DNA of 64,000 bases from Panulirus ornatus (GCF_036320965.1 NC_092236.1:12409518-12473517), one strand, 5' to 3'; counted from the stretch's first letter, positions 35,821-48,132 are shown. Numbers and translations are program-made. Notes: generated by a model not told the origin, from the sequence alone.

Positions 35821-36560
35821 ACCAGGATGATAATTACTGACTCATCTGTTAATGATAAAAGAACACAGGTGATGATAATTGGCTTATCTTCCCCTAATGA
35901 CCGTATGATTACGATATGATACCTGGCAATCATCATCCACTTGGTGTGATGATCACCCGTGATGAAACTGGATCAATACTTTTCGCTGATGATGAAGGTT
36001 CAGGTCAAGATAATCCACACAGGTTCATCCTCCGCTGACGGGGGCGAGAGATGATGATGACCGATTCATCAACTGATGATGGTAGGAATCCGGTGATGAA
36101 TAACGAGTCCTCATCCGCTGATGGTGGTGACTGGTGAAAACTGACTCATTCTCCGCTGATGATATCAAGTGTGGCGATGAATGCTGGCTGGTTCATAGCT
36201 CTCCGATGATGAACCAAGGTGATGAATACTGGCTCATCATCTCTCCGATGATGAACCAAAGTGATGAATACTGGCTGGTTCATAGCTCTTCGATGATGAA
36301 CCAAGGTGATGAATACTGGCTCATCATCACTCCGATGATGAACCAAGGTGATGAATACTGGCTCATCATCTCTCCGATGATGAACCAAGGTGATGAATAC
36401 TGGCTCATCATCTCTCCGATGATGAACCAAGGTGATGAATATACTGGCTCATCATCTCCGTGGTGATCACCAGTCTTTCACCTACTCTACCGACTGAGGG
36501 ACAGCGGGTGATGAATACAGACTCATCTGTTGTATGAAGATGCAAGAGCGAGAATACATG
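35821..36560 (+). repeat. Decayed and re-amplified (~42 bp) copies of the hairpin repeat
   Basis: From 35821 to 36180 the sequence holds widely diverged copies (GGTGATGATAATTGGCTTAT, GGTGATGAATAACGAGTCCT). From 36186 to 36460 a second amplification of a ~42-bp form (ATGATGAACCAAGGTGATGA, ATACTGGCTCATCATCTCTC) has about seven copies, some with TGGTTCATAGC insertions. It is related to the 45-bp unit by the shared GGTGATGAATACTGGCTCAT core. Confidence 0.9.
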
Positions 36561-36964
36561 TAACGGGTCATCATCTTCCCGCTAATGAGGGCGGGAGGAC
36601 CCCGGAACTTTCAAACAGTGTTGAGCAGCGCCTGTGGTGAGCAGCGACCTATAGGCAATTACGAATCTCTGGTTACGGGTTGTAATCAACATTATTTTCT
36701 TTGTGTGGTTGTGAGTGAGGGTGTTGACACTTCGCAGTGAGCTGTGTTGACAAGTTGTAATTACAATCGGTTGTGGTGATGTTACCGTGGTGGTTAACGA
36801 GGAGGTATGGTGGTGATGATAGATGCGGTTGTGTGAATCTATGATCGATTGGTGATCCTGGGTCGTGATGACGAGTTGTAGCAAGGATTAGCCAGTAAAG
36901 TAGGGTTAAATTCGTGTCGTATACATAGCTGCCATGGGCATATAAACGCAAGCCTTTGCTTTTT

Positions 36965-37130
36965 AAACCCATGAGCAGGACAATACGACCCTTAAACACA
37001 ACGGCACGACCTTTGACCACAACGATACGACCCTTAAGCACGAATGACATGACTAATGACCTGATCCCTTAACGACCGTCGAGTCAAAGACCAGACCATT
37101 ATAACCCAGGAGTTGCACCATCATACTCAT
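36965..37130. repeat. Family-D dispersed repeat (D10)
   Basis: Left arm tandem motifs (ATACGACCCTTAAACACAAC, GCACGACCTTTGACCACAAC, ATACGACCCTTAAGCACGAA), the centre GACCTGATCCCTTAACGACC, then AGACCAGACCATTATAACCC. ACGACCTTTGACCA is a DR1-like site on the minus strand. Confidence 0.7.
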
Positions 37131-37357
37131 TTCGGCTCACAACCCCTCATAAAGATTACACATCCATAATATCTCCATCATCAAACCACCCGTGCTACTT
37201 TTCAAAACAAAGATATTCCGATCGGAGAGGCGGCCAACACTACACTTGTACCAAAAGTCACGAAGATATACCACATCGGCGGACGAAACCAAGAGGGGTC
37301 AAGCACACAGGCAGAGATACACACTCTAAGCATAACAATGGATACCTTGTGTAGTAT

Positions 37358-37362
37358 TATAT

Positions 37363-37443
<81 letters not shown>
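37358..37443. repeat. (TA)n microsatellite
   Basis: About 42 units with one AATA interruption. Confidence 0.98.
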
Positions 37444-37444
<1 letters not shown>

Positions 37445-37446
<2 letters not shown>

Positions 37447-38484
37447 TGGAGTCGGATATGCATTGCTCTGATCTGCTTCTATGCTAAGTCAGCGAACGTT
37501 ATTCCTTATTCGATGCTGTGTTAAGGCGAATGTTATTGGTAGTCTGAGGCTGTGTTAAGGCTATAAACAAACCTACTCAAGCAAACGGGGCTATGTTGTT
37601 CCAACTTTCGTTTTTTTTGAGGGGGCGGGGAATGGGAGATAGGTCTTGCCCTCGCCATCCTACAGGGATGGGGTTGAGGGCCCAAGTTTTGGAGTATCCG
37701 ATCCTCACATAAAGTTCACGGCTGTCTATACCTGACTCACCTCCCATGTGGTGGTAAAACTGGTGCGTGCACACGATCCACCACATGGATATGGAAGCGA
37801 GAGTTATAGACAACGAATAGTTACGCGTAAGACACAATGTCTCGTCACGAAACGATAAATTCTGATTTATTCTTTACCGTTTCTGGAAGTTTACAGGATC
37901 TGCCAACCTATCCAGTAACCCTCAATTACTGCAAATAATCAAAATAGATAAATAATACATCATAATATTCTTTTTTTTTAACTCGATCAGAATATCAAAG
38001 AGAACTTGAAATGTAGTTACGAGTTACGTAACCAGTACTCATTAAATAAAAAATCAATAAGAAAATGTTTATCATATATTTATCAAATCATTTGCCATCC
38101 AGATAAATAATCATGGCAATCAGTAACAAATATATGGCCATGACAGTGGCACATTTTCAGTTATGTTTTATTAATAAAAAAATTTTCATCTTTATAGAGA
38201 TTTCATAGAAAGAAAAATTGGCGAGTAATGTATGAAAGGAACCTGTTCAGAAACTTCCCCTTAGATTTTCATTTAGATTTTGATACAATATCTAGATACG
38301 TACCAAAACAAGGGAGCAAGTGAGATGAACTACAACACAACCATCAAACTATACAAACAACCTCATGTCATCCAATCTTAGTTTTCGTGAATAGAAACGA
38401 CCCTAAACAAGGACGCCCGGCCAATGGCGTTCTCTGACCCTCACACAAACCTTTTTTTTATTATCTTTTTTCTTTTGAACTTCA
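37445..38484. other. Non-coding AT-rich stretch, no gene seen
   Basis: Very AT-rich between 37850 and 38400. No frame longer than 90 codons, and no tandem array or recognised element. Confidence 0.5.
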
Positions 38485-38650
38485 CGTAGGTACGACCCTT
38501 GAGGCGAAAGGAACAATGGCATAACTTCTGACCTGAACCTTTAACGATCAGGTCAAAGATACAGCAATTACACTCAAGGGTCGTATCGTCGTGGTCAAGT
38601 GTCGTTGTACCGCTCTACCAACGGGGATCATTCTAAAAGGATACGAATAA
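38485..38650. repeat. Family-D dispersed repeat (D11)
   Basis: GGTACGACCCTTGAGGCGAA, then the central palindrome CTGACCTGAACCTTTAACGA / TCAGGTCAAAG, then the inverted arm ACTCAAGGGTCGTATCGTCG and TCAAGTGTCGTTGTACCGCT. Confidence 0.75.
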
Positions 38651-39329
38651 AGATCTAACACACGAATATCATACCTTTCACACTCTACACAGACTGGCGT
38701 TCATCCCCCCTCATCCCATTACACGCTCTGAGGCAAACATTACGGAAATACACTTCCTCAAGCTTAACGTAGAAACCTTTCGTTGGTGATGACGCTCATG
38801 ACATACGCGAGAAGCCGACGACAGTTAAATGCACGTAAACAAAGGCTGTTACGACCGCCCGCCCCCTCGGCAACCTTCACTGCCAATACGTTGTGTTAAC
38901 TGCCGTGGCAAAATTTCGCCTCTCTGGGAAAAAAAGTGGCCGCCACGGGAGATAACATATTCCCCAAGTCACTACTGCTTGCTGACGACGAGAATCGTCC
39001 GTCCATATTAGTCTCGGGTGTTTACACGAAAAATGTATTTGCCAGACAACATTCTCACCAACTTTTTTTTTTCTCCCCCTCTTCGTTTCGGGTGTTTGGT
39101 TCGTATCCACCCAGAGGGTCTGTAACATTACTCCAAGAGAGATGATCTACCCCGAAGGTCACTGTGATGACGAATATGACATAAAACATCACACGGATAA
39201 CCTTTTAGTTCCATGCCTGATCATAAGTGATCAATCAGGAGATTTTTTCACTGATCACCATAGCGAGCTTAACCACCCAAAAATTAGGCCTTTAAATGAT
39301 CACCCATGTGAGACATCGCATCGCGTACC

Positions 39330-39515
39330 CACGTGATCCCACAGGTGATCAGTCAAGTTTGCCCCCTTTTAAAATGATCAATCAACTTAACTCTCCCAAG
39401 CGACGACTCGAGTGAACTTGGAGGCGATCTTCAAGTGATCACTCAAGTTAGCCCTCAAGTGATCGATCGGGTGAGGGGGTCCCCTCCGATGATCATTCAA
39501 TAAGGGGCTCCAAGG

Positions 39516-39552
<37 letters not shown>

Positions 39553-39735
39553 GTGGGGGGGCGCCCCTCCAGTAATCATTCAGGTGGGGCTCTCCAGTGG
39601 TCATCTCCAGGTGGGCCCTCTCCAGTAATCATTCAGGCTGGGCCCCCCCCCCTCTACAGGAATCACACAGGTGGGGCCCTCCGGTGATCACTCAGGTACC
39701 CCCCCTGGCGCTCTCAAACACCCCCCCCCCCCCAG
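39330..39735 (+). repeat. Degenerate GTGATCA / CAGGTGGGGCCCTCC repeat with C-tracts and a (CA)n
   Basis: The recurring text is CAGGTGATCAGTCAAGTTTG, AAGTGATCACTCAAGTTAGC, CAGTAATCATTCAGGTGGGG and CGGTGATCACTCAGG at 28-40 base intervals. It is interrupted by (CA)n at 39520-39549 and by C-runs of up to 14 (39720-39733). TGATCA is a palindrome in many copies. It is an old, GC-shifting minisatellite. Confidence 0.75.
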
Positions 39736-40050
39736 GCTCGACAGGGACAAGCGAGCCGAGACACACGATAATGCACAATTCATTCCCACATCGGAGTCGT
39801 CCGTCTTGCTGCCACCAGATTAATGCCCGCCTGTGTGTGCCCGCGCCAGGCACCGCATCCCTGCGCTCCCTCTCCTAGGCTCCTCTCACACACGATCTCC
39901 CGACCAGCCTTCCTCTAAATTACCCTTCATCTCCAACAGGTTCACTGTCTTCTGGCAAATCCTCATTGGGATTATCATTTGCGATTACTATTTGTGAGCT
40001 CCGGGGAGAAGTTTGCCCCATCTCTTAAACTAGTATATGTATCATGGCTT

Positions 40051-40051
<1 letters not shown>

Positions 40052-40099
<48 letters not shown>
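40052..40099. repeat. (TA)n microsatellite 5' of A4
   Basis: About 24 units directly in front of the family-A copy. Confidence 0.97.
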
Positions 40100-40102
<3 letters not shown>

Positions 40103-40338
40103 CCCTGGGGATAGGGGAGAAAGAATACTTCCCACGTATTCCCTGCGAGTCGTAGAAGGCGACTAAAAGGGGAGGGAGCGGGTGGCTGGAAATCCTCCCC
40201 TCTCGTTTTTTTTTGATTTTCCAAAAGAAGGAACAGAGAAGGGGGCCAGGTGAGGATTTTCCCTCTAAGGCCCAGTCCTCTGTTCTTAGCGCTACCTCGC
40301 AAACGCGGGAAATGGCGAATAGTATGAAAAAAAAAAAT
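40100..40338 (+). mobile_element. Family-A SINE-like element, best preserved copy (A4)
   Basis: All blocks are present in order: ATCCCTGGGGATAGGGGAGA, AAGAATACTTCCCACGTATT, GTCGTAGAAGGCGACTAAAA, GGGGAGGGAGCGGGTGGCTG, TCCAAAAGAAGGAACAGAGA, CAGTCCTCTGTTCTTAGCGC, the terminal hairpin (40290-40317) and an A-rich end. Compared with the LINE tail, the hairpin closing pair T-A has become T-G, so pairing is kept. It is flanked by (TA)n on both sides. No obvious tRNA, 7SL or 5S head is visible, so the promoter origin is unknown. Confidence 0.85.

Positions 40339-40340
<2 letters not shown>

Positions 40341-40404
<64 letters not shown>
40341..40404. repeat. (TA)n tail of A4
   Basis: About 32 units after an interrupted A-run. 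Confidence 0.97.
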
Positions 40405-40407
<3 letters not shown>

Positions 40408-41714
40408 AAGCTAAAGATCCATTTATGGAACAACCGCGAGAATCAACACCTGGGTTGGGTGTGGGTCAACTGCTGCGCCCAAGATTCCAAGCGGGCCCGT
40501 GCGCGAATCATGGTCAGTGACGCTAACCACAATTCATGGTGTGTTTCGTTGGCCTAATATTCGAAACACTGCCATTACCTAGTTGAGTTTCTCTCTTGGG
40601 CTTTGAGAATCAAGAACACACAAACCCACTGGAGTAAAATAAACGTATACAATAATCAATGGTTCGGATTCCACGCTTCACTGCTTCAAGAATGTGATCC
40701 AGGTTGTATTGTCCTGGCTAGCACTCTCATTTGCACTCGCCACTTTCCTTCACACTTACCGCTTCCCTTCGCAGTTACCATTTACCTCGCCTTCTTGTAT
40801 AAATTTCCACGAAACTAATGTCCTGAGGAAATTTAGCCATGTTTGATACGCCGGAAACTGGTCGAGTGTATTACCTGGTTCGAATGAGAGAATCGGTAGC
40901 AAGAGTGAGAACGTAAAAGGCAGACACTCTTTAAAGAAATTGAATGTCTCCACAATGATAGACACATACTTAAGTAGATTAATAAAACACCCATGTTTCT
41001 CTCGTCGGCATATGACGGACATGATTGTTTTTTCAAAGCCTGTATTATGCACCATGAAAATGTAAAAAAAAAAGATGAATTCACGAGACATTGACTTATC
41101 GAGCTAGGCTCTTCACAATATGCCTCCTGACAGAAAGTTTAAAAGCTTCACCTTCGACAGATCTGACGTCGAACAGAGAGATTCGTAAACGGAGTCCAAC
41201 ATCTCTCAGAGCCTTGTGGGTGGGGTCGTAACTGTGTTCCTACAACTTTATCATAAATTTTTTTTTTTTTACAGCCACCTTTAAGCGAAAGATAAATGTA
41301 CGAATCGCACACTCATTAAAAACATATTAATATCGATCTAAGTTGAACATAGGATACAATCAATTTATCAAACTGACATGCATGGAGAAAGATCTTGTTC
41401 ACAGTGGAGAAATAATTCAGAGCAGCTGGAAAAGACGGACAGATCCAAGTTATCACCATGTCATGGAAAATCGTACGAACATGTTCCGTTTTCTTTTCAA
41501 CTTTTCATTATCTATGTAAATACATCTACAATCCCATGACGTCTTTGTCAGAAGGGTCCTGGGGCTATAATCGCCAGCACCCACCATCCAGGGGGCTTCT
41601 GCAGCTCCGAGGCGGCGCTACATTCAGTATCGGGATGAGGATGGACTCCTTGGAGGCGAGAAGTTCTTTGACGAGACTGCACTTTCGTAAAAGCTAAAGC
41701 AAGAGGAGTCCACC
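40405..41714. other. Non-coding stretch, no gene supported
   Basis: Two overlapping minus-strand frames of 83 and 111 codons lie at 40756-41091 without a known domain or splice context. TTCCCAAGTGCACTTTCG-type family-B text begins only at 41766. Confidence 0.4.
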
Positions 41715-41765
41715 AACACACACACACACACACACACACATACACACATATATGTATATATATAT
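41715..41765. repeat. (CA)n followed by short (TA)n
   Basis: Thirteen CA units, then TACACACATATATGTATATA leading to the family-B pair. Confidence 0.94.
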
Positions 41766-41832
41766 TCCTATGAGTCCACGGGGAAAATGAAACACGAAAA
41801 GTTCCCAAGTGCACTTTCGTGTAATAATCATC
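41766..41832 (-). mobile_element. Family-B dispersed repeat, left arm of an inverted pair (B3a)
   Basis: CCTATGAGTCCACGGGGAAA, ATGAAACACGAAAAGTTCCC and AAGTGCACTTTCGTGTAATA are the exact reverse complement of blocks in B3b (41855-41990). Confidence 0.85.
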
Positions 41833-41854
41833 GATGTATATCAACTGACTGTTA

Positions 41855-41990
41855 TATTTCTCTCTTGTGTCTCCCCTGATGATGTGATTATTACACGAAA
41901 GTGCACTTGGGAACTTTTCGTGTTTCATTTTCCCCGTGGACTCATAGGAATATCTTGATCACGCGCAAAATTGGGATCCTTTCCAATATA
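41855..41990 (+). mobile_element. Family-B dispersed repeat, right arm (B3b)
   Basis: GTCTCCCCTGATGATGTGAT, TATTACACGAAAGTGCACTT, GGGAACTTTTCGTGTTTCAT, TTTCCCCGTGGACTCATAGG, AATATCTTGATCACGCGCAA. With B3a it makes an inverted repeat of about 65 bases per arm. The spacer is the 5' part of the element itself, as in B2. Confidence 0.85.
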
Positions 41991-42005
41991 CATACATATA
42001 TGAAT

Positions 42006-42013
<8 letters not shown>

Positions 42014-42074
<61 letters not shown>
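42014..42074. repeat. (TA)n between B3b and A5
   Basis: About 30 units. The B-(TA)n-A order matches 16632-17009. Confidence 0.97.
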
Positions 42075-42077
<3 letters not shown>

Positions 42078-42280
42078 ATAAGGGGAAAAGAACACTACCT
42101 ACGTATCATAAAAGACGACTTAGTAAGGGGGGCGCTGGAAATCCTATCCTCCTGTATTACTTTTCAAGCGGATCAGGAGCTGGGAAACCACATACGGATT
42201 TTTTCCCCCTCCATTGTTCAGTCATCAATTCTTGACGCTATTTCGTTCAAGCGGGAATTAACGGATACATACACATATAT
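42075..42280 (+). mobile_element. Family-A SINE-like element, diverged copy (A5)
   Basis: GGGATAAGGGGAAAAGAACA, CTACCTACGTAT, AAAGACGACTTAGTAAGG, GGCGCTGGAAATCCTATCCT, CAGTCATCAATTCTTGACGC, TATTTCGTTCAAGCGGGAA. Blocks are in order, with several deletions and a decayed terminal hairpin. Confidence 0.7.
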
Positions 42281-42329
42281 ATATTCACACAATTTGCTCA
42301 GAACATGAATTCTATACCCTTACCCACTC

Positions 42330-42690
42330 CACTTCAAACTCTCACCATAACATCGTACTATCTACTCTAACTTTCCTTGTATCTTTCTGTTCATTCACTT
42401 CTAGCTGACCTACCGAATGACCTTTCTTCCTGCAACACCATTCTGTTCCACTTTCATACCTCACCTGCATACATTTACTCCGGAATGAACCAATCCTCTC
42501 GGCAAATCCTTTCCACACACACACACACAAAGAAAAAAAAAAATGCACCTTTTCACTTGCATCCCTGCCCTGAACACTTTAAAACCACCACCATTTCTAA
42601 TCCACTGTCTTCAAATTCAACACTTCCAAAACATTCAAGATATTCCTCCGCTGTCTGCGGCACCAGCATCATCTGCATATAACAAGAGCA
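42330..42690 (-). pseudogene. Decayed non-LTR retrotransposon fragment with a YADD box
   Basis: On the minus strand LLLYADDAGAADS (about 42655-42690) has the reverse-transcriptase catalytic YxDD box in the usual YADDA context. Downstream, in another frame, ESGTEWCCRKKGHSVGQLEV followed by DSTMLW resembles the thumb and linker of a common arthropod LINE type (ESGTD..EC.RKV.SG and GSETM.W in the family, from general knowledge). Frameshifts, a (CA)n insertion and stops show it is dead. The clade is not assigned. Confidence 0.5.
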
Positions 42691-42784
42691 ACTAATTCTT
42701 TCCAATATTCTCTTTTTTTTCTCCTCGCATGAACTATTTTACAAACACATCTAATGTATAGCTTTCAGCATGACGGTTCCATCC

Positions 42785-42910
42785 TAGGAGCTCGTCAGCA
42801 CGACGACCTTTGGGTATGATGGTATGACCCGTAAAGGTCAGGTCAAAGGCCAGGCCATCAATACCCCCACGGTCTTACCGTCATATTCGATGATCGCAAC
42901 GACTGGATGG
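42785..42910. repeat. Family-D dispersed repeat with DR1-like site (D12)
   Basis: CAGCACGACGACCTTTGGGT, GTAAAGGTCAGGTCAAAGGC, CAGGCCATCAATACCCCCAC, GGTCTTACCGTCATATTCGA. AGGTCAAAGGCCA (42840-42852) is a DR1 with one mismatch. Confidence 0.7.
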
Positions 42911-45350
42911 CTACGAACAAAAAAAAAATAAAAAATCTGCAAAGAAAAATGAAAAAGGGAATGGCTGGGAGAGGGAGAGACTGTAGTAGCGTCAGTGCTT
43001 TGAGGACTGTGGCCGCTACTACTGTAGTGTTTGTTCCGAATACGACCTCGTCTCTCCCTCGCTAGCCGGCCGTAATATTTATCGTCCGATGAAGCTGCTG
43101 ACGCTTGGAGTTAAACTAATACAACGTGCACACGATTACTTACTGAGACGGTAAGCGAGACGGACGAGGGCGGGTGCGGGTGTGTGTGAGTGTGTGTGTG
43201 TGATGGATGATGCGTGTGACGGGAGAGCGGATGAAGTGGAAAAGGAAGACAGACTATCCTGCAGATGTTCATCTGAATACAGTAAGGGTCTTAGTCCCGA
43301 TTTCTTTTTCTCCTCCCTCACAGTACCTTTAGAAAATACAGTAGTCCAGCCAGCCTCAAGCCAAACCCTTACAAAATCTAGTTTCATCTAAGAGCATTCG
43401 TATTCATCCATGAGGAATCGCAGTTTATCATGGCCAACGCTACGAGACGCAATATCACAACAGTGCATACCCCTCGCAAATGACAAGGGCAATCCAAGCC
43501 CAACAAATGATCCCCCCATCTTGCAAAACCTGAGTGACAATCCCTGGCCAAGTACCACATAGCACGAGACACCAATTACATTTCTCGTCACGCATCTCAT
43601 AATATCATCTGGTAAATTACATCGGACAGAGTGGATTGCATTCAGCGTTGCCAGTTTCGCGTTCTCTGTGTATCTTCATTTCGCTGCAGGAGGCGTCTAT
43701 CATATTCGGAATATAACTCCTTAATAAATATCTAGAGACTCGTCTATCTACGCCTTTTCTTCTAATACATGGCACTATACATAGAGCTGAATAAACGAAG
43801 GAAAATATATCCTGAAGTTTGAGCAAGAAGAGGGGAAGATGGGGACGCGCAAGTGGCAACTGTGATTGCATCGTCCATTTGTCAAGGGCCGTTCCCGAGG
43901 TTGTCAAGGGCCGTTCCGGGAATGATTGGCTGGTGGGCGGCGCTATATGCAGATGTGATGGCCGGGATTAACGATGTGGACTCTAGAACTGACCGTCGGT
44001 AATTCACTATCACCCTGGACACAGGGAGGGGACCGGCCTCTATTGTGCCATTTAGTTTTGAGGATGTAGGGTGCCGAGGTCTATAGAGGCGCCCGCCCTC
44101 GCTTGTGTATTTCTGTACACTGTGGTTATGCAGGGCAGCAGGGCACTTGAGGACAGTGGGGATGGGGCTGGGTGAAAGCTATAACCAAACGCAAAAGCAA
44201 ATGAGGCTGAAATTAAGGACATACAAAAAAAAAGGGGGTGTGGGAGGGGGTGGTGGTTTCCGTGTCTCATATGAAACCCAATGAGATCGCACTCCTTGAC
44301 TCGTGAGGACACGACGAACAAGGAACATCCTCACACTGCCGAGTAAAAGTGCGTATACTTGGAGGGGGTCATACATAAATTACGTTCTCGAGGGAGGGAG
44401 GGAGGTGGTATGTGAAACATCTGAGAACCAGGAGGGAAGGAAGGAAGGGTCAGCTACGTAAAAGCCTGGAAAAGTCTAATAACAGCTTAGGATGATAAGC
44501 ACGTTTGCTGTAATATGATTTGCTTTAATGGTCCATTGTGCTCAAACATAGTGACATTATATTTCTAATTGTTTACAGCATCAAGGACATCAAAATAAGC
44601 ACGTTATAATAAAGTACGTTAATGGTAATACTCTAGTCATTTTCTGTAACAAATTTAGGGCTAGGCTCTATAATACAAATCATCGAATTCAGACACTCAC
44701 TGTATGGCGTAAAAGGAATAACTGGGAGTGAACAAATGTGAACACGAGGCTAAAAAAAAAAAAAAAAAAGAATAAGGCAAACCTCATTAATGTCCAGCCC
44801 TTACATAAATATTGCCACTATTCACTTCCAACGACATGCAGCATACAAAAAAAAAAAGCTCAACTCATACCACTGGAAATCATTCTGACATTTTTCATCG
44901 AAGCCATTGTTAAACCTTGCCGTATTGCTAACCACAGTGTGCGCTAGGAGTCAGCCGATGAGGAGCAAGCTTTGGCTTATGGCCAGCAACTGCTCTATCA
45001 ACGGAGTTACGAGGATTACTAGTATGACTTTCGTCCTCTGACCTTCCGAGTTCGCAGTCAATACTGGCCAACCCTGGACCACAAGCAATAACACACCGAC
45101 TTTATTGGTCGACGAGTAATCGTGTTTTAGAGATAAATACTGAGAGCGACGCGCGGACGGACGCACATAAATACCATCGATTAACCCCCGGGTACAAGAA
45201 AGTAATCAAAGATCACAACATACCAACTTTCCCTTAAAAATACAACTTTTTTTTTACAGTCAGAAATACCGTGACAACCACTTTATCTTTACCTACCTAT
45301 TCTCTTCACCATTTGAGAGTGATACGGGAATACCTCTAAAGCCTAGTCGG
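42911..45350. other. Non-coding stretch, no gene supported
   Basis: It includes a small tandem pair TTGTCAAGGGCCGTTCC at 43877-43918 and poly(A)-like runs at 44750-44770 and 44848-44858. Frames up to 96 codons have no recognised domain. There is no strong promoter or splice pattern. Confidence 0.4.
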
Positions 45351-46580
45351 GTGCCTGAAGATTTGAAATTTGCAAATGTCACCCCTACAAAATAGGAAAG
45401 AGGACAAGAATTATACAATCCTCACATTACTACTCATTTATCAGCAGGAAAGTTTTAGTTGAGATTATTGAGAAAGCAATGAGACAAAACTAAATTTCTA
45501 GAGCATCAAATAATATCGTACAACCAAATTTTCTGCAACAAAAGATACGATAAACTTACTGCATCTTTTTTCTTCAATGTTACGTATGATAGGTGGAACT
45601 TAAAACTTTCCTCTGAAGTATTTCAAAAGGCAGTTAATAAAGAATCACACTACAACATACATTTAGAAAAAAAAATAGGGATTAGTGAGTACCTCACCGA
45701 CATCAAGCAACGTGTTGCTTTATGTGGTTAAGCCTACGATTCGACAAGCTGACCTTAACGAATGGTATACTACAGGGGTCTGTCTTGGACCCCATTCTTT
45801 TCATGGTATATATGCTAATGATCTAGAACTGGGTCTCACAACAGATCACTTCCAAATATTTTCATAAAAATCTAGGTTAGATTCATGAATGGGTAAGATT
45901 GATGTAATTCAGAGATCTCAACATACTAGCAGAGTGGTCATATAAATAGCATAAATGTCAAACGTAAACAATTGTAATGTTATGCACTTTGAAAATAACA
46001 ATATTAAGCATGGCTATCAAATATTCGGAAATCCGCTATCTGAAGCACGATTGCCAAAAAGGATTTTAGAATTATTATTAGTAATAATCTGAACTATAAT
46101 GAGCAGGGTATGGCAAAAAGTAATAAGGCAAACCGCATGCCAGGTTTCACAGCCACAAACATCAATCTGAATTTCTAAAGGTCTAACAACACCATATATT
46201 GAACATGTAGGCCAGTTCTGGTTTCCAGACTACCAAAGGATTACGAAAAACTGGGAAAAGTACAAAAACATGCGACAAACCTAATGACTATTTTCAAGAT
46301 TTTGAGTAAATTCGACAACATAATGAGCATCTTTTTGAAATCCAAGATGATAAGGTCAATGGGACAAATTAAATAAAACCTAAAGCTAAAAGATGTTTTA
46401 CGTGCTGACAAAAAAAAAGTTCCTTTGCAAATAAATGCGTTGAACGTTGGTACAAACCATCATTTGAACGCTGTTAACACAAGACTAAATGAATTTCTCA
46501 AAAATCGGTTAAACCAGTTTTGGGCATCTACTGACTGAATACAGGACAAAACCATACACTGTACATTTACAGCGAGTCCT
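45351..46580 (+). pseudogene. Degenerate CR1-like non-LTR retrotransposon
   Basis: Conceptual peptides across shifting frames match a CR1-type reverse transcriptase in order: VPEDLKFANVTP (palm start), then a decayed fingers region, DIKQRVALCG, then SWTPFFSWYI (from a GVLGP.LF.LYIND-type block), then KDFRIIISNNLNYNEQGM, NKANRMPGFTATNINL, then RPVLVSRLPKDYEKLGKVQK and HATNLM. It continues with FKILSKFDN and, near 46500, a RLNEFLKNRLNQFW-type end. Many stops and frameshifts are present, and the YADD box is lost. The full palm-to-thumb order in about 1.2 kb equals the normal spacing, so this is one old copy and not a mosaic. Confidence 0.8.
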
Positions 46581-47095
46581 TTTTCACAATCCAGACCATA
46601 AGAACATATTGTAGTGCAAGAGGTGGGTTAGTATAGTTAGATTTTACAGCAGGATTATTCCCTTTTCGTTCTTTCCCAATAAATTTTCAAGATTCTACGG
46701 TACGATTAATCTTTTCATTCTTTCGTGATAAATTTCATGCAGGCTTACTTCTCTAGTACATGATTTTTCTTCCATTCTTATCCTAGCCGCCTGTTGTTAT
46801 TGTTGATAAGGGTGGAGGATGAGGAAGGAGCCTTCTTACTGTTCTATTCTTACCTCAGTAAACTATAAGAGAAATAACAATGGAAATGTTGTAGAGAAAA
46901 TTTGGACATGGGCTACCGGCCTCCCTCACTCCACTACCTACAGGCGTAATGCTCGCCTCCACTAAGGGCGTCGGCGTCAATTGCCTCAACATATACGATG
47001 ACGGTCACAATTTGCAGATGATGATATATTAGTACAACGGCAAGAAGGGTCCAGCCACCCACGGTATCCCATCTTCTCCCACGCGGCAGCTCTTC
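46581..47095. other. Non-coding stretch, no gene seen
   Basis: AT-rich to 46900, then a short mixed segment. No element recognised. Confidence 0.4.
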
Positions 47096-47099
47096 CCTT

Positions 47100-48130
47100 C
47101 TAGTTGCCCGTTCCCCTCCCACAGGACATCACCCTCCCCTTCCCAACCCAACCTACTTCCATTATACTACACACAACACACTACCACACCCAATATAATA
47201 TCAAATTTTTCCTCCACACGCACATACTTCGTCTACACAAGTCTCGCTTATTACAGCAACACTTTCCCCTCCACATACTTAAGTACATCCTATGCCCCCT
47301 CCAAACACACACATTTACCTCCATCCTACACCCTCCAAGCGCTCATACCCAGTACTCTACTAATGCACTTGCAGCCAATACACCCCAAACGTTTACCTGC
47401 ATCTCAAACACTCCAGTACACTCATTCCCAACGTATACACTCCCCTGCACCTCACAGAGACATCCCGTGACAGTAGACACTCACCTACACCCCCACACAA
47501 CTCTTATCTGAGCCCTTCCAAACTCGCCTAAGCTCTCTACCTTCCACACAGACCCACTACGTCCGCTCCTGTACGAGGCACGAACTTAACCGCCTCATAT
47601 TCCATTTCATCCTACAATCATCTATACCTCACACCCTCATGACACACCTACACCCCACGGCCGTACACCCTGGAACACTCCATGCGCCCCCCCCCCTCAC
47701 ATTCACCTACACCTTGTAGACTCATAAATACTCATGCACCCTATGCCCCTACATCCACTCCTACACCCTCAAGATTCGTCTACATCCGATGCCCCCACAT
47801 ACTCACCCTGCGTAACAACACTCGGCTTCACCCTTCTACACTGTCCACTACATCCTAACTGCATCCCCACACGAACACACACCCACTTCCTCCACCACAC
47901 TCCTGCCTACACCCCCACGTAAATATACCCCCACCCTTCTCCACCACACACCTGCCTACAACCCATACAGTCCCATACTCAACCATTCAGCTCCTTAAAA
48001 GACGACGTTCCCCCGCTTATTGGCAAACTCCCTCACCTACGCTTACCTTCTACACGCCCTCACACCACACGTCCCCTCACACCACACATCGCCCAGATAT
48101 ACAACACTCCACCACGGTCCATTGAACACT

Positions 48131-48132
<2 letters not shown>
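47100..48132 (+). repeat. Degenerate pyrimidine-rich minisatellite, left part
   Basis: G is nearly absent from the plus strand for about 1 kb. Degenerate copies of TACACTCACCTACACCCCAT and CCCTCCA recur about every 25-35 bases. It ends in (CA)n at 48134-48168. The same unit reappears at 49240-49835. Confidence 0.65.

Noticed and set aside
34719..35821. Histidine-rich (FITRPHHHQLGDEPV) and tryptophan-containing (GDEYWLITQLMMVRP) 15-residue repeat proteins on opposite strands
   Set aside because: Both follow from the 45-bp hairpin array; the 2-bp AG deletions at 35411 and 35815 shift the frame without any sign of selection.
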